Positions 15,177 through 24,047 of a stretch of 43,653 nucleotides of DNA are shown piece by piece. Origin of the DNA: Bdellovibrio sp. ArHS (GTDB lineage: Bacteria > Bdellovibrionota > Bdellovibrionia > Bdellovibrionales > Bdellovibrionaceae); NCBI RefSeq assembly GCF_000786105.1, contig NZ_JTEV01000017.1, forward strand, positions 1-43,653. Reading direction: 5' to 3'. Made by a program: the position numbers and the translations under genes. Below the pieces are notes generated by a model that made no database searches, was not told where the DNA came from, and was given only the letters and a program-made list of their open reading frames with translations. Position 1 is the stretch's first letter. Every line of letters begins with the position of its first letter.

Positions 15177-16622
15177 ATGAAAAGATCCGATTTATTAAAC
15201 GTTGCAAGCTTCTCGTTGATTCTTGCCGCCACCCTGGTTGGAAATTCGGCGTCCGCCATGAATCTGAACGAGTACTTAGAGCAAGTGAAACAACATAGTT
15301 TAGGGTACAAAGCCAGCTCTGAGCAGGCCGAAGCTTCGCAGTTGAAAGCCCGTGAAGCTGACCTGTTCTTTACGCCGCGCCTTTTTGCGAATGCCAGAAT
15401 TGGCTACGATGGCAAAGAGCCTTTTGCCTCAACCATTTCTTATGATGAGTTGAAAATGCAGAACTACTCTTTGGGTTTATCTCAAGAGTTTAACTTTGGT
15501 CTGCAGACAAAACTATCTTACGCCATGGACCGCACTGAAGTTGTCGGTGCCAGTCTTCCTGCCGGCGTTCCCAACAGTTTTTGGGATGCGACGCCACTTC
15601 TTGAACTGACAATGCCGGTTTGGGGAAATGGATTTGGTCGAACCGCTCGCGCTAATGAGGAACTTACAAGACAACAAAACGTCGCGGAAAAATTCGGGGC
15701 AGATGCTCAGTCAGTTTCAACTTTAGTTGAAGCGGAAGCAGCCTACTGGACGCTGGCCTCATCCCAAGAGTTGGTGCAAGTGCAGAAGCGGGCCTTGAAG
15801 CAGGCGCAAAGTATTTTGGACTATGTTTCCCGCAAAGCCCGCATGAACTTGGGTGAAAATGCCGACGTTCTGCAAGCCAAAGCCATGGTGGAAGCCACAC
15901 TGTTTGGCGTTCAGCAGGCGGAAAATCGCGAAAAAGCGGCTCGTCGCGCATTCAATACCTTCCTGAATAAAAATGCGGAAGAGTCCGCTCCGTCTTTGGA
16001 GGGGATCAACTACGCTTCTTTAGGAACGATCGAAGTCCCAAAGGCCAGACCCGGAGATCGCTATGACGTGAAAGCTGCCGAGGCGCAAGCGCGCTTGGCT
16101 CAGGCTTCAGCGCAAGTGACGGAAGAAAAAAACAAACCCACTTTGGATCTTTACGGAAGCTATGCTTTGAACGGGCGCAATGAAGAGTTGAACGAAGCCT
16201 TGAAAGCTGCTGGTGAAGATGGTCGAGACACTGCTTTTGTGGGAGTGCGTTTTAATCTCCCTTTGAATGTCTTTGCCTTGAATGATGCGAAGGCCGGGGC
16301 TTTAAAAGCTCGCAAAGCGGCGGAGTATTCTTACCAAGCCAAACAATTCAATCAAGAGCAAGAATGGACGAACTTGGCGGAGCAAATGATCGAGGCAAAA
16401 GAAAGCCTTCGTTTAGCCACAAATATCGTCAATGCGCAAAAAGCTAAACTAGAAAATGAGCGCACTCGTCTTCGTCAGGGAAGAACCACGACGTATCAGG
16501 TTCTTCTTTTTGAACAAGACTTTTCACAATCTGAAGTCAACCGCGTGCAAGCGGCGGCACAGATACTGGGACTGCAAGCAAGAGTTAAACTTTACCAAGC
16601 CTCTGTTGAAGGAGGAAACTAA
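15177..16622 (+). CDS. TolC-family outer membrane efflux protein
   Basis: 481 residues with a signal peptide (about 1-27, ending ASA). Two outer-membrane efflux (OEP) repeats follow, each with long alpha-helical coiled hairpins (for example VEAEAAYWTLASSQELVQVQ and later ENERTRLRQGRTTTYQVLLFEQD) and beta-strand segments. This is the trimeric channel-tunnel that spans the outer membrane and periplasm. GGAG lies just before the ATG. The stop is 2 bp before the RND pump start, whose Shine-Dalgarno is inside this gene, so they are co-translated. The operon lacks the usual membrane fusion protein gene. Confidence 0.88.
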   Translation: MKRSDLLNVASFSLILAATLVGNSASAMNLNEYLEQVKQHSLGYKASSEQAEASQLKAREADLFFTPRLFANARIGYDGKEPFASTISYDELKMQNYSLGLSQEFNFGLQTKLSYAMDRTEVVGASLPAGVPNSFWDATPLLELTMPVWGNGFGRTARANEELTRQQNVAEKFGADAQSVSTLVEAEAAYWTLASSQELVQVQKRALKQAQSILDYVSRKARMNLGENADVLQAKAMVEATLFGVQQAENREKAARRAFNTFLNKNAEESAPSLEGINYASLGTIEVPKARPGDRYDVKAAEAQARLAQASAQVTEEKNKPTLDLYGSYALNGRNEELNEALKAAGEDGRDTAFVGVRFNLPLNVFALNDAKAGALKARKAAEYSYQAKQFNQEQEWTNLAEQMIEAKESLRLATNIVNAQKAKLENERTRLRQGRTTTYQVLLFEQDFSQSEVNRVQAAAQILGLQARVKLYQASVEGGN

Positions 16623-16624
16623 TC

Positions 16625-19600
16625 ATGAGCTTACCTAAGATATCCATTAGCAGACCGATCTTTATTGCCTGCGTGACGATCGCGATCATCGTTGTCGGCT
16701 GGGCCTCGTTCAAATCAATGAGCGTGGATTTGTTCCCCGACGTCAGTGTTCCGGTCGTCACTGTACAGACAACTTATCCGGGGGCGGGGCCTTCAGAGAT
16801 AGAAACTCTGGTCAGCCGTCCGATCGAAGAAGAAGTCAGCACGATTTCAGGCATCAAACGTTTGACGTCAAAAAGCTTGGAAGGTGTTTCTCAAGTAATC
16901 GTCGAATTCAATAGTTCGGTGGATGTGAAATACGCAGAACAGCAAGTGCGCGATAAGGTGAATATCGCTAAGCCGAAGCTTCCTGACGAAGCCGAAGACT
17001 CTGTGATCAGAAAATTTGACCCGTCTGATACACCGATTTTAATGGTGTCATTGACGGCGAATAATTTGAATGATGCGCAGTTGTTCGATATCGCAGATCA
17101 ATATATTAAACCTCGCTTAGAGCAAGTGAACAACGTCGGCGCCATCGAAATTTTCGGGGGCCGCGAGCGTGAGATTCATGTCATTTTGGATCGCAATAAA
17201 CTGCGTGCGCGCGAAATTTCCGTTAGCCAAGTGGCGGCACAGGTCGGCGCTTCCGGCGAAAATATTCCAAGCGGTAAAGTAGAACAGCAAGGCGGTAAAG
17301 AACTGGTCTTCCGTGGTTTGGGAGAGTTTCAATCCGTACCGGAAATTGCCGATACGTTAGTAAATCTGTATGGCAATGAGGTTCCTACACGAGTCGCGGA
17401 TTTGGGCCAAGTGGTCGATACCATGCAGGATGAAAAATCTCGCGCCTTTCTGAATGGCGAAAAAGCCTTATTCTTACAAGTTTATCGTCAGTCGGGTTCA
17501 AACACTGTGCGTGTCGCTGATGATGTGATCAAACAATTGGATCGTATTGGGCCGGAATTGGCGAAGCTGGACGGAGCTCCCAAGGTTCAAGTCGTCACAA
17601 ATGGTTCCACAAAAATCAAAAACAATATCTATGATGTTAAAGAAACTATCATCATCGGTATCATTTTGACGGTTATTACGGTTTTCTTCTTCTTGGGAAG
17701 CGCGCGTTCCACTTTGATTACAGCGCTGTCTTTGCCGATTTCTTTGATCGGTGCTTTCATGATTATGAAGATCGCCGGGTTTTCAATTAACATCGTTTCT
17801 ATGCTGGCTTTGACGTTGGCGGTGGGTCTTTTAATCGACGACGCCATTGTGGTTATCGAAAATATCTATCGTCGGATGGAGTTGGGAGAAGACTCTTTAA
17901 CAGCCGCGGAAAAAGGAACTACGGAAATTCAAATGGCGGTTATGGCCATCACTTTGGTGGTGATCGCGGTTTTCGTTCCGGTCGGCACGATGTCAGGAAC
18001 GATCGGTCAATTTTTGAAACAGTTCGGTATGACTGTTGTTTTTTCTATGGCCATCAGTTGGTTCGTCGCGATGACGATCATTCCGATGCTGACAGCTTAC
18101 TTCGGTGGCTCGGGGCATGGTGGTGGTCACGGCGCGAAACCTCAAAACGGTCTTTATGACAAAACTTTAGGCCGTCTGGTGCGCGGTTTTGATCGCTTCC
18201 AAAGCTGGTTGGAAACCATTTACGAAAAACTGTTGCGTGTGACTTTACGTCATCCTTTGATGACGATCGCGGCGACTTTCCTAGTTTTCGTTCTTAGTAT
18301 CTACACAGTGACTAAAGTTCCCGGCGCCTTCATCACAGACGACGACGCGGGTGAGTTCTCAGTCACTTTAGAAATGGAGCCGGGCACAAGCTTGGAGGGG
18401 ATGAATAAAGTTGCCGACGAGGTCGATCAAGTGATTCGTGCGAATCCTGAGGTCAACTACACCGCGATGATCGTAGGTAGTTTGTACGGCGAATCTAACA
18501 AGTCCCAATTCTACGTCCGCATGAAAGACGGCAAAGAACGGGGAAAACTGACGACAGAACAGTTCCGTGATAAAGTTCGTCAGCAGCTCGTCGGATTTAC
18601 CAATGCCAATCCTGTAGTTAAGAAATATGATGCCAGCGGCGGTATGGGCCAACAGCCTTTCGTGTTGAATATCATTTCTGCCGATCCTCAAGCCTTGGAA
18701 GCTTCGGCTACGACAGTTTTGAAAAAAATGAAAGCGGACCCTCGTTTTAAAGACGTGGATTCAAACTTCCGTCCCGGAAAACCCGAATTGCAGGTGCATG
18801 TAAAACCGGGTGCCGCGAAGCTTTATGGAATAAATACGAAAACCATGGGTGGCGAGCTGCGCGCGCAGGTGGAAGGATTGACTCCAGCGAAGTTCCGCGA
18901 AAAAGGCCGTGAATATGAAGTGCGCGTTCGTTTGTTGCCAGAGCAGCGGGATATCAAACAAAGCTTTAGTCAGGTTTACGTACCGAACGTGAATAGAAAG
19001 CTTGTGAAGCTTTCTGATGTCGCGACAGGGGACTTGGCGACTGGTCCGGCCTCTATCGAGCGTCAAGACCGCGGTCGTTATATCCAGATCACTGCGGGGC
19101 TGGCTCCGGGTGTGGGCTTAAGCACTGTTGTTAACGATGTTGTGAAGTCGATGAGTTCAGGGCCTGAAGCTTTTCCACCAAGTGTGCGTTACACCTTCGG
19201 TGGTGATGCTGAAAACATGCAAGAGTTGATGACATCGACTGTTTTAGCCTTGGGCTTTGCGATCATGTTCATCTACTTGATCCTGGCTAGTTTGTACGAG
19301 TCGTTTATCACACCAATCACCATCATGGTGGCCTTGCCACTGGCTCTTTGTGGAGCCTTCTTGGGGCTTTTCCTGATGGGCGAAACCATGACGATCTTTG
19401 CGATCTTCGGTTTCTTTATGTTGATCGGTGTCGCTGGTAAGAACGGGATTCTTTTGGTCGACTACACTAATCAAATGATGGCTCAGGGAAAATCCAGAGC
19501 CGAGGCCTTGGTCGAAGCTGGTAAGACACGTCTTCGTCCAATTCTGATGACGTCTTTTGCTTTGATTGCGGGGACCTTGCCGGTGGCTATCGGTCTTAAT

Positions 19601-19852
19601 GAAGCGTCGAAGTCCCGCACAGCCATGGGGGTTGCGATTATCGGTGGTATGATCTCGTCAACGATCCTGACGCTGATTGTGGTTCCTGCCGTGTTTACTT
19701 ATGTCGATCGTTTTAGAATTTGGGCAAATGGCCTAGGCACTCGTTTTACGACACATGAAAAAAAGAAGGCCGACCGTCACGTCGAAGTGAAGTTGGGTTC
19801 TGAAGCCAAAGGCGGTACAGAATCCACCGAAGTCGGTTTGTCAGAAGGATAA
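16625..19852 (+). CDS. RND-family (HAE-1/AcrB-like) efflux pump inner-membrane subunit
   Basis: 1075 residues, the normal length. The pattern is TM1 near residue 10-30, a large periplasmic loop, six TM segments, a second large loop and six more TMs. The proton-relay residues are present: the Asp-Asp pair in G-L-L-I-D-D-A-I-V-V-I-E-N (TM4) and the Lys in G-V-A-G-K-N-G-I-L-L-V-D-Y (TM10). The opening SISRPIF and Y-P-G-A-G-P-S-E-I-E are typical of multidrug HAE-1 pumps. It should expel drugs, dyes or lipids using proton influx. GGAGGA precedes the ATG. Such pumps need a periplasmic adaptor, not encoded here. The Gly/His-rich cytosolic loop after TM6 (GGSGHGGGHG) is unusual. Confidence 0.9.
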   Translation: MSLPKISISRPIFIACVTIAIIVVGWASFKSMSVDLFPDVSVPVVTVQTTYPGAGPSEIETLVSRPIEEEVSTISGIKRLTSKSLEGVSQVIVEFNSSVDVKYAEQQVRDKVNIAKPKLPDEAEDSVIRKFDPSDTPILMVSLTANNLNDAQLFDIADQYIKPRLEQVNNVGAIEIFGGREREIHVILDRNKLRAREISVSQVAAQVGASGENIPSGKVEQQGGKELVFRGLGEFQSVPEIADTLVNLYGNEVPTRVADLGQVVDTMQDEKSRAFLNGEKALFLQVYRQSGSNTVRVADDVIKQLDRIGPELAKLDGAPKVQVVTNGSTKIKNNIYDVKETIIIGIILTVITVFFFLGSARSTLITALSLPISLIGAFMIMKIAGFSINIVSMLALTLAVGLLIDDAIVVIENIYRRMELGEDSLTAAEKGTTEIQMAVMAITLVVIAVFVPVGTMSGTIGQFLKQFGMTVVFSMAISWFVAMTIIPMLTAYFGGSGHGGGHGAKPQNGLYDKTLGRLVRGFDRFQSWLETIYEKLLRVTLRHPLMTIAATFLVFVLSIYTVTKVPGAFITDDDAGEFSVTLEMEPGTSLEGMNKVADEVDQVIRANPEVNYTAMIVGSLYGESNKSQFYVRMKDGKERGKLTTEQFRDKVRQQLVGFTNANPVVKKYDASGGMGQQPFVLNIISADPQALEASATTVLKKMKADPRFKDVDSNFRPGKPELQVHVKPGAAKLYGINTKTMGGELRAQVEGLTPAKFREKGREYEVRVRLLPEQRDIKQSFSQVYVPNVNRKLVKLSDVATGDLATGPASIERQDRGRYIQITAGLAPGVGLSTVVNDVVKSMSSGPEAFPPSVRYTFGGDAENMQELMTSTVLALGFAIMFIYLILASLYESFITPITIMVALPLALCGAFLGLFLMGETMTIFAIFGFFMLIGVAGKNGILLVDYTNQMMAQGKSRAEALVEAGKTRLRPILMTSFALIAGTLPVAIGLNEASKSRTAMGVAIIGGMISSTILTLIVVPAVFTYVDRFRIWANGLGTRFTTHEKKKADRHVEVKLGSEAKGGTESTEVGLSEG

Positions 19853-19869
19853 AGAGATAGGAGTATTTT

Positions 19870-20382
19870 ATGGCTAAGTTATTCATACAAACTCTGCCTT
19901 CGAAAGAAGAGTTAAAAGCTTCGGCGTCACGCATTCACGACGCCGTGGATTCTCAGGCGTTGTATTCAAATCTACTTTTTATGAAAGTGGCCAATGATCT
20001 GGAAAATTATATGGAAAGCCTGCTTGCGCCCCACAACTTGTCCAGCGGTCGTTTTACGCTGCTGTATATGTTGGGCGACTCGCCCGAGGGTTTGATGCCT
20101 TCAGAACTTTCCAATCGAGTCGGAGTCACTCAAGCCACGATTTCTGGACTGATCAACGGTCTTGAGAAAGCGGAGTTAGTCAAACGCGAGATGCACGAAA
20201 AGGATGGGCGTTCGTTCGTAATTAAAATCACGGACAAAGGGCTTTCTTTGGTAAAAGAAATTTTCCCGCAATGGGCGCCCAAGATTTCGGCATTTTGGAA
20301 TCAAATCAGCCACGACGAGCTGAATAGTTTCAGTGGGACTTTGGAGAAAATGGTTCATAGCACCAGCGTTCTGACGAAATAA
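19870..20382 (+). CDS. MarR-family transcriptional regulator
   Basis: 170 residues. The winged helix (about 65-125) shows the MarR pattern: MPSELSNRVGVTQATISGLINGLEKAELVKRE followed by the wing D-G-R-S-F-V-I-K-I-T-D-K-G. Helices at both ends form the dimer interface. TAGGAG is well placed. It lies 17 bp after the pump gene and ends in a terminator, so it is the last gene of the efflux operon. Together with the divergent TetR, the pump has two candidate regulators, which could sense different compounds. Confidence 0.87.
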   Translation: MAKLFIQTLPSKEELKASASRIHDAVDSQALYSNLLFMKVANDLENYMESLLAPHNLSSGRFTLLYMLGDSPEGLMPSELSNRVGVTQATISGLINGLEKAELVKREMHEKDGRSFVIKITDKGLSLVKEIFPQWAPKISAFWNQISHDELNSFSGTLEKMVHSTSVLTK

Positions 20383-20384
20383 TT

Positions 20385-20412
20385 AAAAAGCCTCCTGCGA
20401 AGGAGGCTTTTT
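20385..20412. terminator. Terminator of the efflux operon
   Basis: GCCTCCT (20390-20396) and AGGAGGC (20401-20407) with a GCGA loop are flanked by A and T runs. It can also serve the leftward gene ending at 20422. Confidence 0.9.
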
Positions 20413-20421
20413 ATTACCCAA

Positions 20422-20898
20422 TTAGTACTTTCCTTTATTCAATTCGTAACAGGAAAATTTTGTGCCGTTGGAATCGATAAGTGTGTAAGAGTCGTCACCA
20501 TTCGTTGCTAGCAAAGTTCCTGTTCCAGCATCGAAGACCAACCCATAGGGATTGTCCCCAGGATAAGATTTCACCTCAAGATATACACGACCTGTTTGTC
20601 GTGACGTCAGCTTGTGAATGTATAACTCGTCACTGCTGTCATTGAACTGCTCTTGGATTTCCGCAAAAGTATATGTTCTAGCTTCTTCGAAGCTGATGTA
20701 GTTCATATGCTGGTTGAGCATCTCTAGTTCTGATGCGGATACAGATGTGGCCGTGCGAATGTCAAAAACCTCTTCCGCGGCAAAAAGAGCTTCACTTTCC
20801 TCATAAAGCTCTAAAGTGCACAGCTCTACGTCGGCAGGCTTCGCTTGAGCAGGGGATGTAGAAGCTAAAATTAGCAAAAGAGAGACAAGTGTTTTCAT
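20422..20898 (-). CDS. Small secreted protein of unknown function
   Basis: 158 residues with a signal peptide (about 1-19, cleavage after AQA). The mature part has two cysteines (Cys27 and one near the C-terminus), an acidic helical first half and a beta-rich second half (YLEVKSYPGDNPYGLVFDAGTG). No known domain was recognised. The ATG is preceded by GGAGTTTCT on the minus strand. It stands alone, 98 bp downstream of the kynureninase-like gene. A periplasmic location is inferred from the signal. Confidence 0.68.
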   Translation of the reverse strand: MKTLVSLLLILASTSPAQAKPADVELCTLELYEESEALFAAEEVFDIRTATSVSASELEMLNQHMNYISFEEARTYTFAEIQEQFNDSSDELYIHKLTSRQTGRVYLEVKSYPGDNPYGLVFDAGTGTLLATNGDDSYTLIDSNGTKFSCYELNKGKY

Positions 20899-20996
20899 AG
20901 AAACTCCGTTTTATTAATGACGAGGTATCTATCGTGAATAGGCACTTTGCGACAACTGAATATAAAGAAACTATATATTCTATAAATGCATGATGA

Positions 20997-22235
20997 CTAT
21001 GAGCTGAGGCGCGAAATTCTAGAAACAAGCTCCTGAATATCATCGGCATCATGATAAAGGCCAAAGCCAAAGCGCAAGCGCGTCGAGCGAGAGTCTGTCT
21101 GGACGTGATGCCGTTTCAGCTCGGCAACCAGGGTCTGGGTTCTTTCCACGCTCGGGCATTCGAAAGTTAAAAAATGTCCCCGATCCAATCCGGATATCTC
21201 AGGATTTACTAAGTTCTGCGCATTCAAAACCGGATGCGGATTTTTCTCCAGAGCTGCGAGAAAAGACTGCTGATTTCTTTTTACGATCTGATGGATGTTG
21301 GCGACGCTTAAGCCTTCGGACTTAAACTTTTCAAGAACTGCGATTAGACGGTAAAGTCCCGAAAAGTCCATGGTGCTGCCGGCATATTGAAGGGCGTCTT
21401 CGGGATAACCCACTTGATTTCCGACGGCGGCAAGATGCGAAAGTTCAGCAAACCAACCCGTATGAAAAGGACGATGCCGTGTACCGGGAGGAACATAAAG
21501 AAAACAGGCCCCTTCACCACCTTGTGCATACTTGTACGAACCGGCCAGATAGAAGACTTTTTTCTGCAAAGGCGCAAGATCCACCGGAACCGCCAGGAAG
21601 CTGTGATACCCATCGATCACAAAAAGACTGTCTGAGGGGGCTTTCTGCGCCAGCCTTTTGATATCGCAGGCCAGGCCTGAGTTGAAAAAGACATGGCTGA
21701 TGAAAACCATATCCCAAGCACCTTGTTGCAATTCTTTTTCGAAGCGTTCGTGAAAACTCGCAAAAGGGAGGGTCGGTACTTTCACCACTTCAAAATTTCC
21801 CAGTTCAGACAGGCGATTGATCTGCCGATCAAAACTGTAGAACTCAGAATCTGTGGTAAGAATTCTAAGCTTTCTATTCCAGTCCAAAGAACTTAGCAGA
21901 CGAAAAACAAACTCATGAGTATTCGGTGCAAAGACGATTTGTTCCGGGTGGGAAAGATTTAAGGCTTCAGCGATAAGCTTTTGCGCCTGAGGCACCTTTG
22001 TAGAAAAAATATGCTCCCACTTATTATCAACGAATTTCGCCGAGTCATCCCAGTATTGCATGTGGGCCTCTCGTGAAATATCGGGCCAGTAGTGATGGCT
22101 ATGACATGCGAAGTGAAGTTCCTGAGGATGAGCCTTTAAAAACCGCTGATAAAGGTGTTTATACATGGGGAAATCATAATCAAAACGGGGGGCGTTGACT
22201 ATCAAAGACTTTTGCGTCGAACCTAGCTGAGGCAT
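20997..22235 (-). CDS. Kynureninase-like PLP-dependent enzyme (aminotransferase class V fold)
   Basis: 412 residues. Fold-type I features are present: H-S-H-H-Y-W-P-D near the N-terminus, F-A-P-N-T-H-E-F (102-109), cofactor-binding Asp208 and His211 in V-I-D-G-Y-H-S-F, and Schiff-base Lys235 in A-G-S-Y-K-Y-A-Q-G-G-E-G-A. The order and spacing resemble kynureninase (hydrolysis of kynurenine to anthranilate), but no other tryptophan-catabolism gene is nearby, so the substrate is uncertain. The ATG at 22235 directly follows the T-run of the upstream terminator and has no ribosome site. Met24 (22166) begins the conserved part and may be the true start, although it too lacks a clear Shine-Dalgarno. 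Confidence 0.78.
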   Translation of the reverse strand: MPQLGSTQKSLIVNAPRFDYDFPMYKHLYQRFLKAHPQELHFACHSHHYWPDISREAHMQYWDDSAKFVDNKWEHIFSTKVPQAQKLIAEALNLSHPEQIVFAPNTHEFVFRLLSSLDWNRKLRILTTDSEFYSFDRQINRLSELGNFEVVKVPTLPFASFHERFEKELQQGAWDMVFISHVFFNSGLACDIKRLAQKAPSDSLFVIDGYHSFLAVPVDLAPLQKKVFYLAGSYKYAQGGEGACFLYVPPGTRHRPFHTGWFAELSHLAAVGNQVGYPEDALQYAGSTMDFSGLYRLIAVLEKFKSEGLSVANIHQIVKRNQQSFLAALEKNPHPVLNAQNLVNPEISGLDRGHFLTFECPSVERTQTLVAELKRHHVQTDSRSTRLRFGFGLYHDADDIQELVSRISRLSS

Positions 22236-22274
22236 ATAAAAAAAGCGCTCTTGATTTTATCAAAGAGCGCTTTT
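22236..22274 (-). terminator. Terminator of the H1-like gene
   Basis: AAAAGCGCTCTT (22241-22252) pairs with AAGAGCGCTTTT (22263-22274) in a 12-bp stem. On the minus strand a T-run follows and touches the first ATG of the kynureninase-like gene. Confidence 0.85.
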
Positions 22275-22321
22275 CAATTTTAAACCTATTCGAAGATACC
22301 TCTTCGAAGTGATTTCAGTGA

Positions 22322-22903
22322 CTAGAAGTAACCTTCGTCATCTCCGAAGTCTTCATCGTCATCGTCATCATCATCGTCGTCGTCATCATCATCAGATGAA
22401 GAAATGTCATCTTCAGACTCTTCGTCCTCGATGGAACCTTCTTCTTCCTCTTCAGACTCCGTGTCCTCATCAGATTCAGTTTCCCACTCGTCGTCAGAAC
22501 CAGTGTCTTCTTCCTCGATGTCGATCATGCTGTCCATTTCCGCTTCGTCGTCGAAATCAGAAGAAATTTCTTCGATCGCAGGAGAAGTGGAAGGCTTCAA
22601 TACTTCAGCAGCACCCGCGCCAACAGCAGCGGCTTTAGCTACTTTTTCTTTCTTTGGGGCCGCTTTCTTTGCAGCAGGCTTTTTCGCAGCTTTTTTGGGA
22701 GCTGCCTTTTTAGTAGCGGCTTTTTTCGTCGCCGCTTTTTTAGCAGGCTTGGCTGCTTTTTTTGTTGCGGCTTTTTTAGCAGCTTTCTTCGCAGGTTTTG
22801 CGGTTTTCTTAGTTGCTTTTTTTGCAGCAGCTTTTTTAGCAGGCTTTTTCGCTGCTTTTTTAGTTGCGGCTTTCTTAGCTGTTTTCGCTTTTTTCTTTGC
22901 CAT
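22322..22903 (-). CDS. Histone H1-like lysine/alanine repeat protein with a poly-aspartate tail
   Basis: 193 residues from the ATG at 22903, which is preceded by AGGGAG. Residues 1-90 are almost only Lys, Ala, Pro and Thr, in repeats such as A-A-T-K-K-A-A and K-P-A-K-K-A, like bacterial H1/AlgP-type tails that bind DNA. A short neutral linker (91-110) follows. Residues 111-193 are extremely acidic, with Glu/Ser/Asp clusters, 13 consecutive Asp (171-183) and a final G-Y-F. It is thus a charge-bipolar, probably disordered protein: the acidic half could shield the basic half or bind another basic partner. The long plus-strand reading frame here is only the repeat read backwards. A nucleoid role is inference. 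Confidence 0.85.
   Translation of the reverse strand: MAKKKAKTAKKAATKKAAKKPAKKAAAKKATKKTAKPAKKAAKKAATKKAAKPAKKAATKKAATKKAAPKKAAKKPAAKKAAPKKEKVAKAAAVGAGAAEVLKPSTSPAIEEISSDFDDEAEMDSMIDIEEEDTGSDDEWETESDEDTESEEEEEGSIEDEESEDDISSSDDDDDDDDDDDDDEDFGDDEGYF
22331..22395. repeat. Trinucleotide (GAT/GAC) run encoding poly-Asp
   Basis: A run of CAT/CGT/ATC triplets on the plus strand encodes the Asp-rich tail of the H1-like protein. Such a run can change length by slippage in whole codons, altering tail length without a frameshift. Confidence 0.6.
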
Positions 22904-23022
22904 TGATCGCTCCCTAAAAATGCTAGAAGTCAAACTTCGTTCAAAAATGATTAGCCCCCTTAGACTAGCGACATTTAAGGGGGCAGGCAAAGAAAATTAG
23001 AATGAGATTTCGACGGTCTTGT

Positions 23023-23784
23023 TTAGTTGATAATACCACTCAAGTGATCGTCGATGATTGCAGCCAGGTCATTGGGCAGCAGGAAAGACAGGAATAGACC
23101 ACCTTTATTGCTGCCTTGCTTAGGAACGATGGTGAAATATCCCAAAGTGCGTGTTTGCGCCTGATTCTTGATGGGGGCTGTAATGCCGACATATTCCGGA
23201 AAGAAGGAGCTTTCCACAAACAAACCGACCGCATTGACACCCATGTACAGGTAGATCTTGTTGTCAGAGTTCTGATTAAGACCCAGGGCTAGGGACGGGT
23301 ACTCTCCGCTAGGCATCATCGGCAATGCGCGTCCACCGGGCAATGTTGTCGCCGGCGGCAGAGTGACTTTGTCTTTGACGATCAGACGTAACGGAATGCT
23401 GACGGCCACGCGGGCTTTCTGCTGAGAGTCTAAAACAGTTTGAATCTTCACGCCCTTAGCACTTGGAACATCAATATAGACAGAACTAAAAGGTCCAGGG
23501 GGTAAGGGAAGATATAGAAGTAGCGCGTTATTGGCTTTATCTAGCGCCACGACCTGTTCATTTTCGTAAGTCCCACTTCCTACATAAGCATTCATATCCA
23601 GCTTATCGAACTGACTTGGTACGGAGGGGGGAGGGGTATCCTGGCCTGAATTGTCGCCAGAAGAACCTTGGCTGCTATTGCCATCTGTTGCGAGTGTTTC
23701 AAAACCACCTTTACTACAGGCTGCAAGCAGGGATGTAGATAGAAGGGCCATCACCAGAAGTCTTGCTGTTTGAGTTGTGATCAT
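23023..23784 (-). CDS. Putative lipoprotein with Ser/Gly/Pro linker
   Basis: 253 residues from the ATG at 23784. The signal peptide ends Leu-Leu-Ala-Ala-Cys, acylated at Cys23. A disordered Ser/Gly/Asn/Gln/Asp-rich linker (about 30-55, ending TPPPSVPSQ) tethers a beta-rich globular domain (about 58-253) of unknown family, with hydrophobic strands such as ALLLYLPL and KIYLYMGVNAVGLFV. GGAGGAA is 7 nt before this ATG; the upstream in-frame start at 23844 has no such site and would disrupt the signal. A sigma-28-like promoter candidate lies at 23855-23882. Location is probably the outer membrane. Confidence 0.78.
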   Translation of the reverse strand: MITTQTARLLVMALLSTSLLAACSKGGFETLATDGNSSQGSSGDNSGQDTPPPSVPSQFDKLDMNAYVGSGTYENEQVVALDKANNALLLYLPLPPGPFSSVYIDVPSAKGVKIQTVLDSQQKARVAVSIPLRLIVKDKVTLPPATTLPGGRALPMMPSGEYPSLALGLNQNSDNKIYLYMGVNAVGLFVESSFFPEYVGITAPIKNQAQTRTLGYFTIVPKQGSNKGGLFLSFLLPNDLAAIIDDHLSGIIN

Positions 23785-23854
23785 AGAAATTCCTCCGTGT
23801 TCTTTGTGTGGCAACTCAAATGGGGTTGGCCATTCAGTTATCACTCGTTACATA

Positions 23855-23882
23855 ATTTCGGCGGAAATTCCCGGATACTTTA
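23855..23882 (-). promoter_or_regulatory. Sigma-28 (FliA)-like promoter candidate for the lipoprotein gene
   Basis: On the minus strand TAAAGTAT, a 12-bp spacer and GCCGAAAT resemble the flagellar consensus TAAAGTTT-N11-GCCGATAA (7 of 8 and 6 of 8 matches), with the spacer one base longer than usual. Transcription would start near 23848, about 64 nt before the ATG. Confidence 0.35.
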
Positions 23883-24012
23883 GCTAAATATTTGAAATTA
23901 TTGGTAAAAAAGTTTTACAGTTTTTTGCGAAAATTAAATCTTAAGACGGGTGGTGTTTAAACTTTTTACGGAATCAAAATTCTTCGCTGAATAAGGCTTG
24001 GTCAAAAAAAGA

Positions 24013-24047
24013 AAACCCGATGAGCAAGAACTCATCGGGTTTATTTT
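24013..24047. terminator. Flagellin terminator
   Basis: AAACCCGATGAG (24013-24024) pairs with CTCATCGGGTTT (24031-24042), a 12-bp stem with a 6-nt loop, flanked by A-rich and T-rich runs. It lies 70 bp after the flagellin stop. Confidence 0.85.

Noticed and set aside
22404-23000. Plus-strand Ser/Ala/Phe-rich ORF of 198 residues
   Set aside because: It is the antisense reading of the Lys/Ala and Asp repeats of the H1-like gene; it has no ribosome site and its composition is a mirror artifact.
23785-23844. N-terminal extension of the lipoprotein to 23844
   Set aside because: It has no ribosome site and would put 20 residues in front of a well-formed lipoprotein signal.
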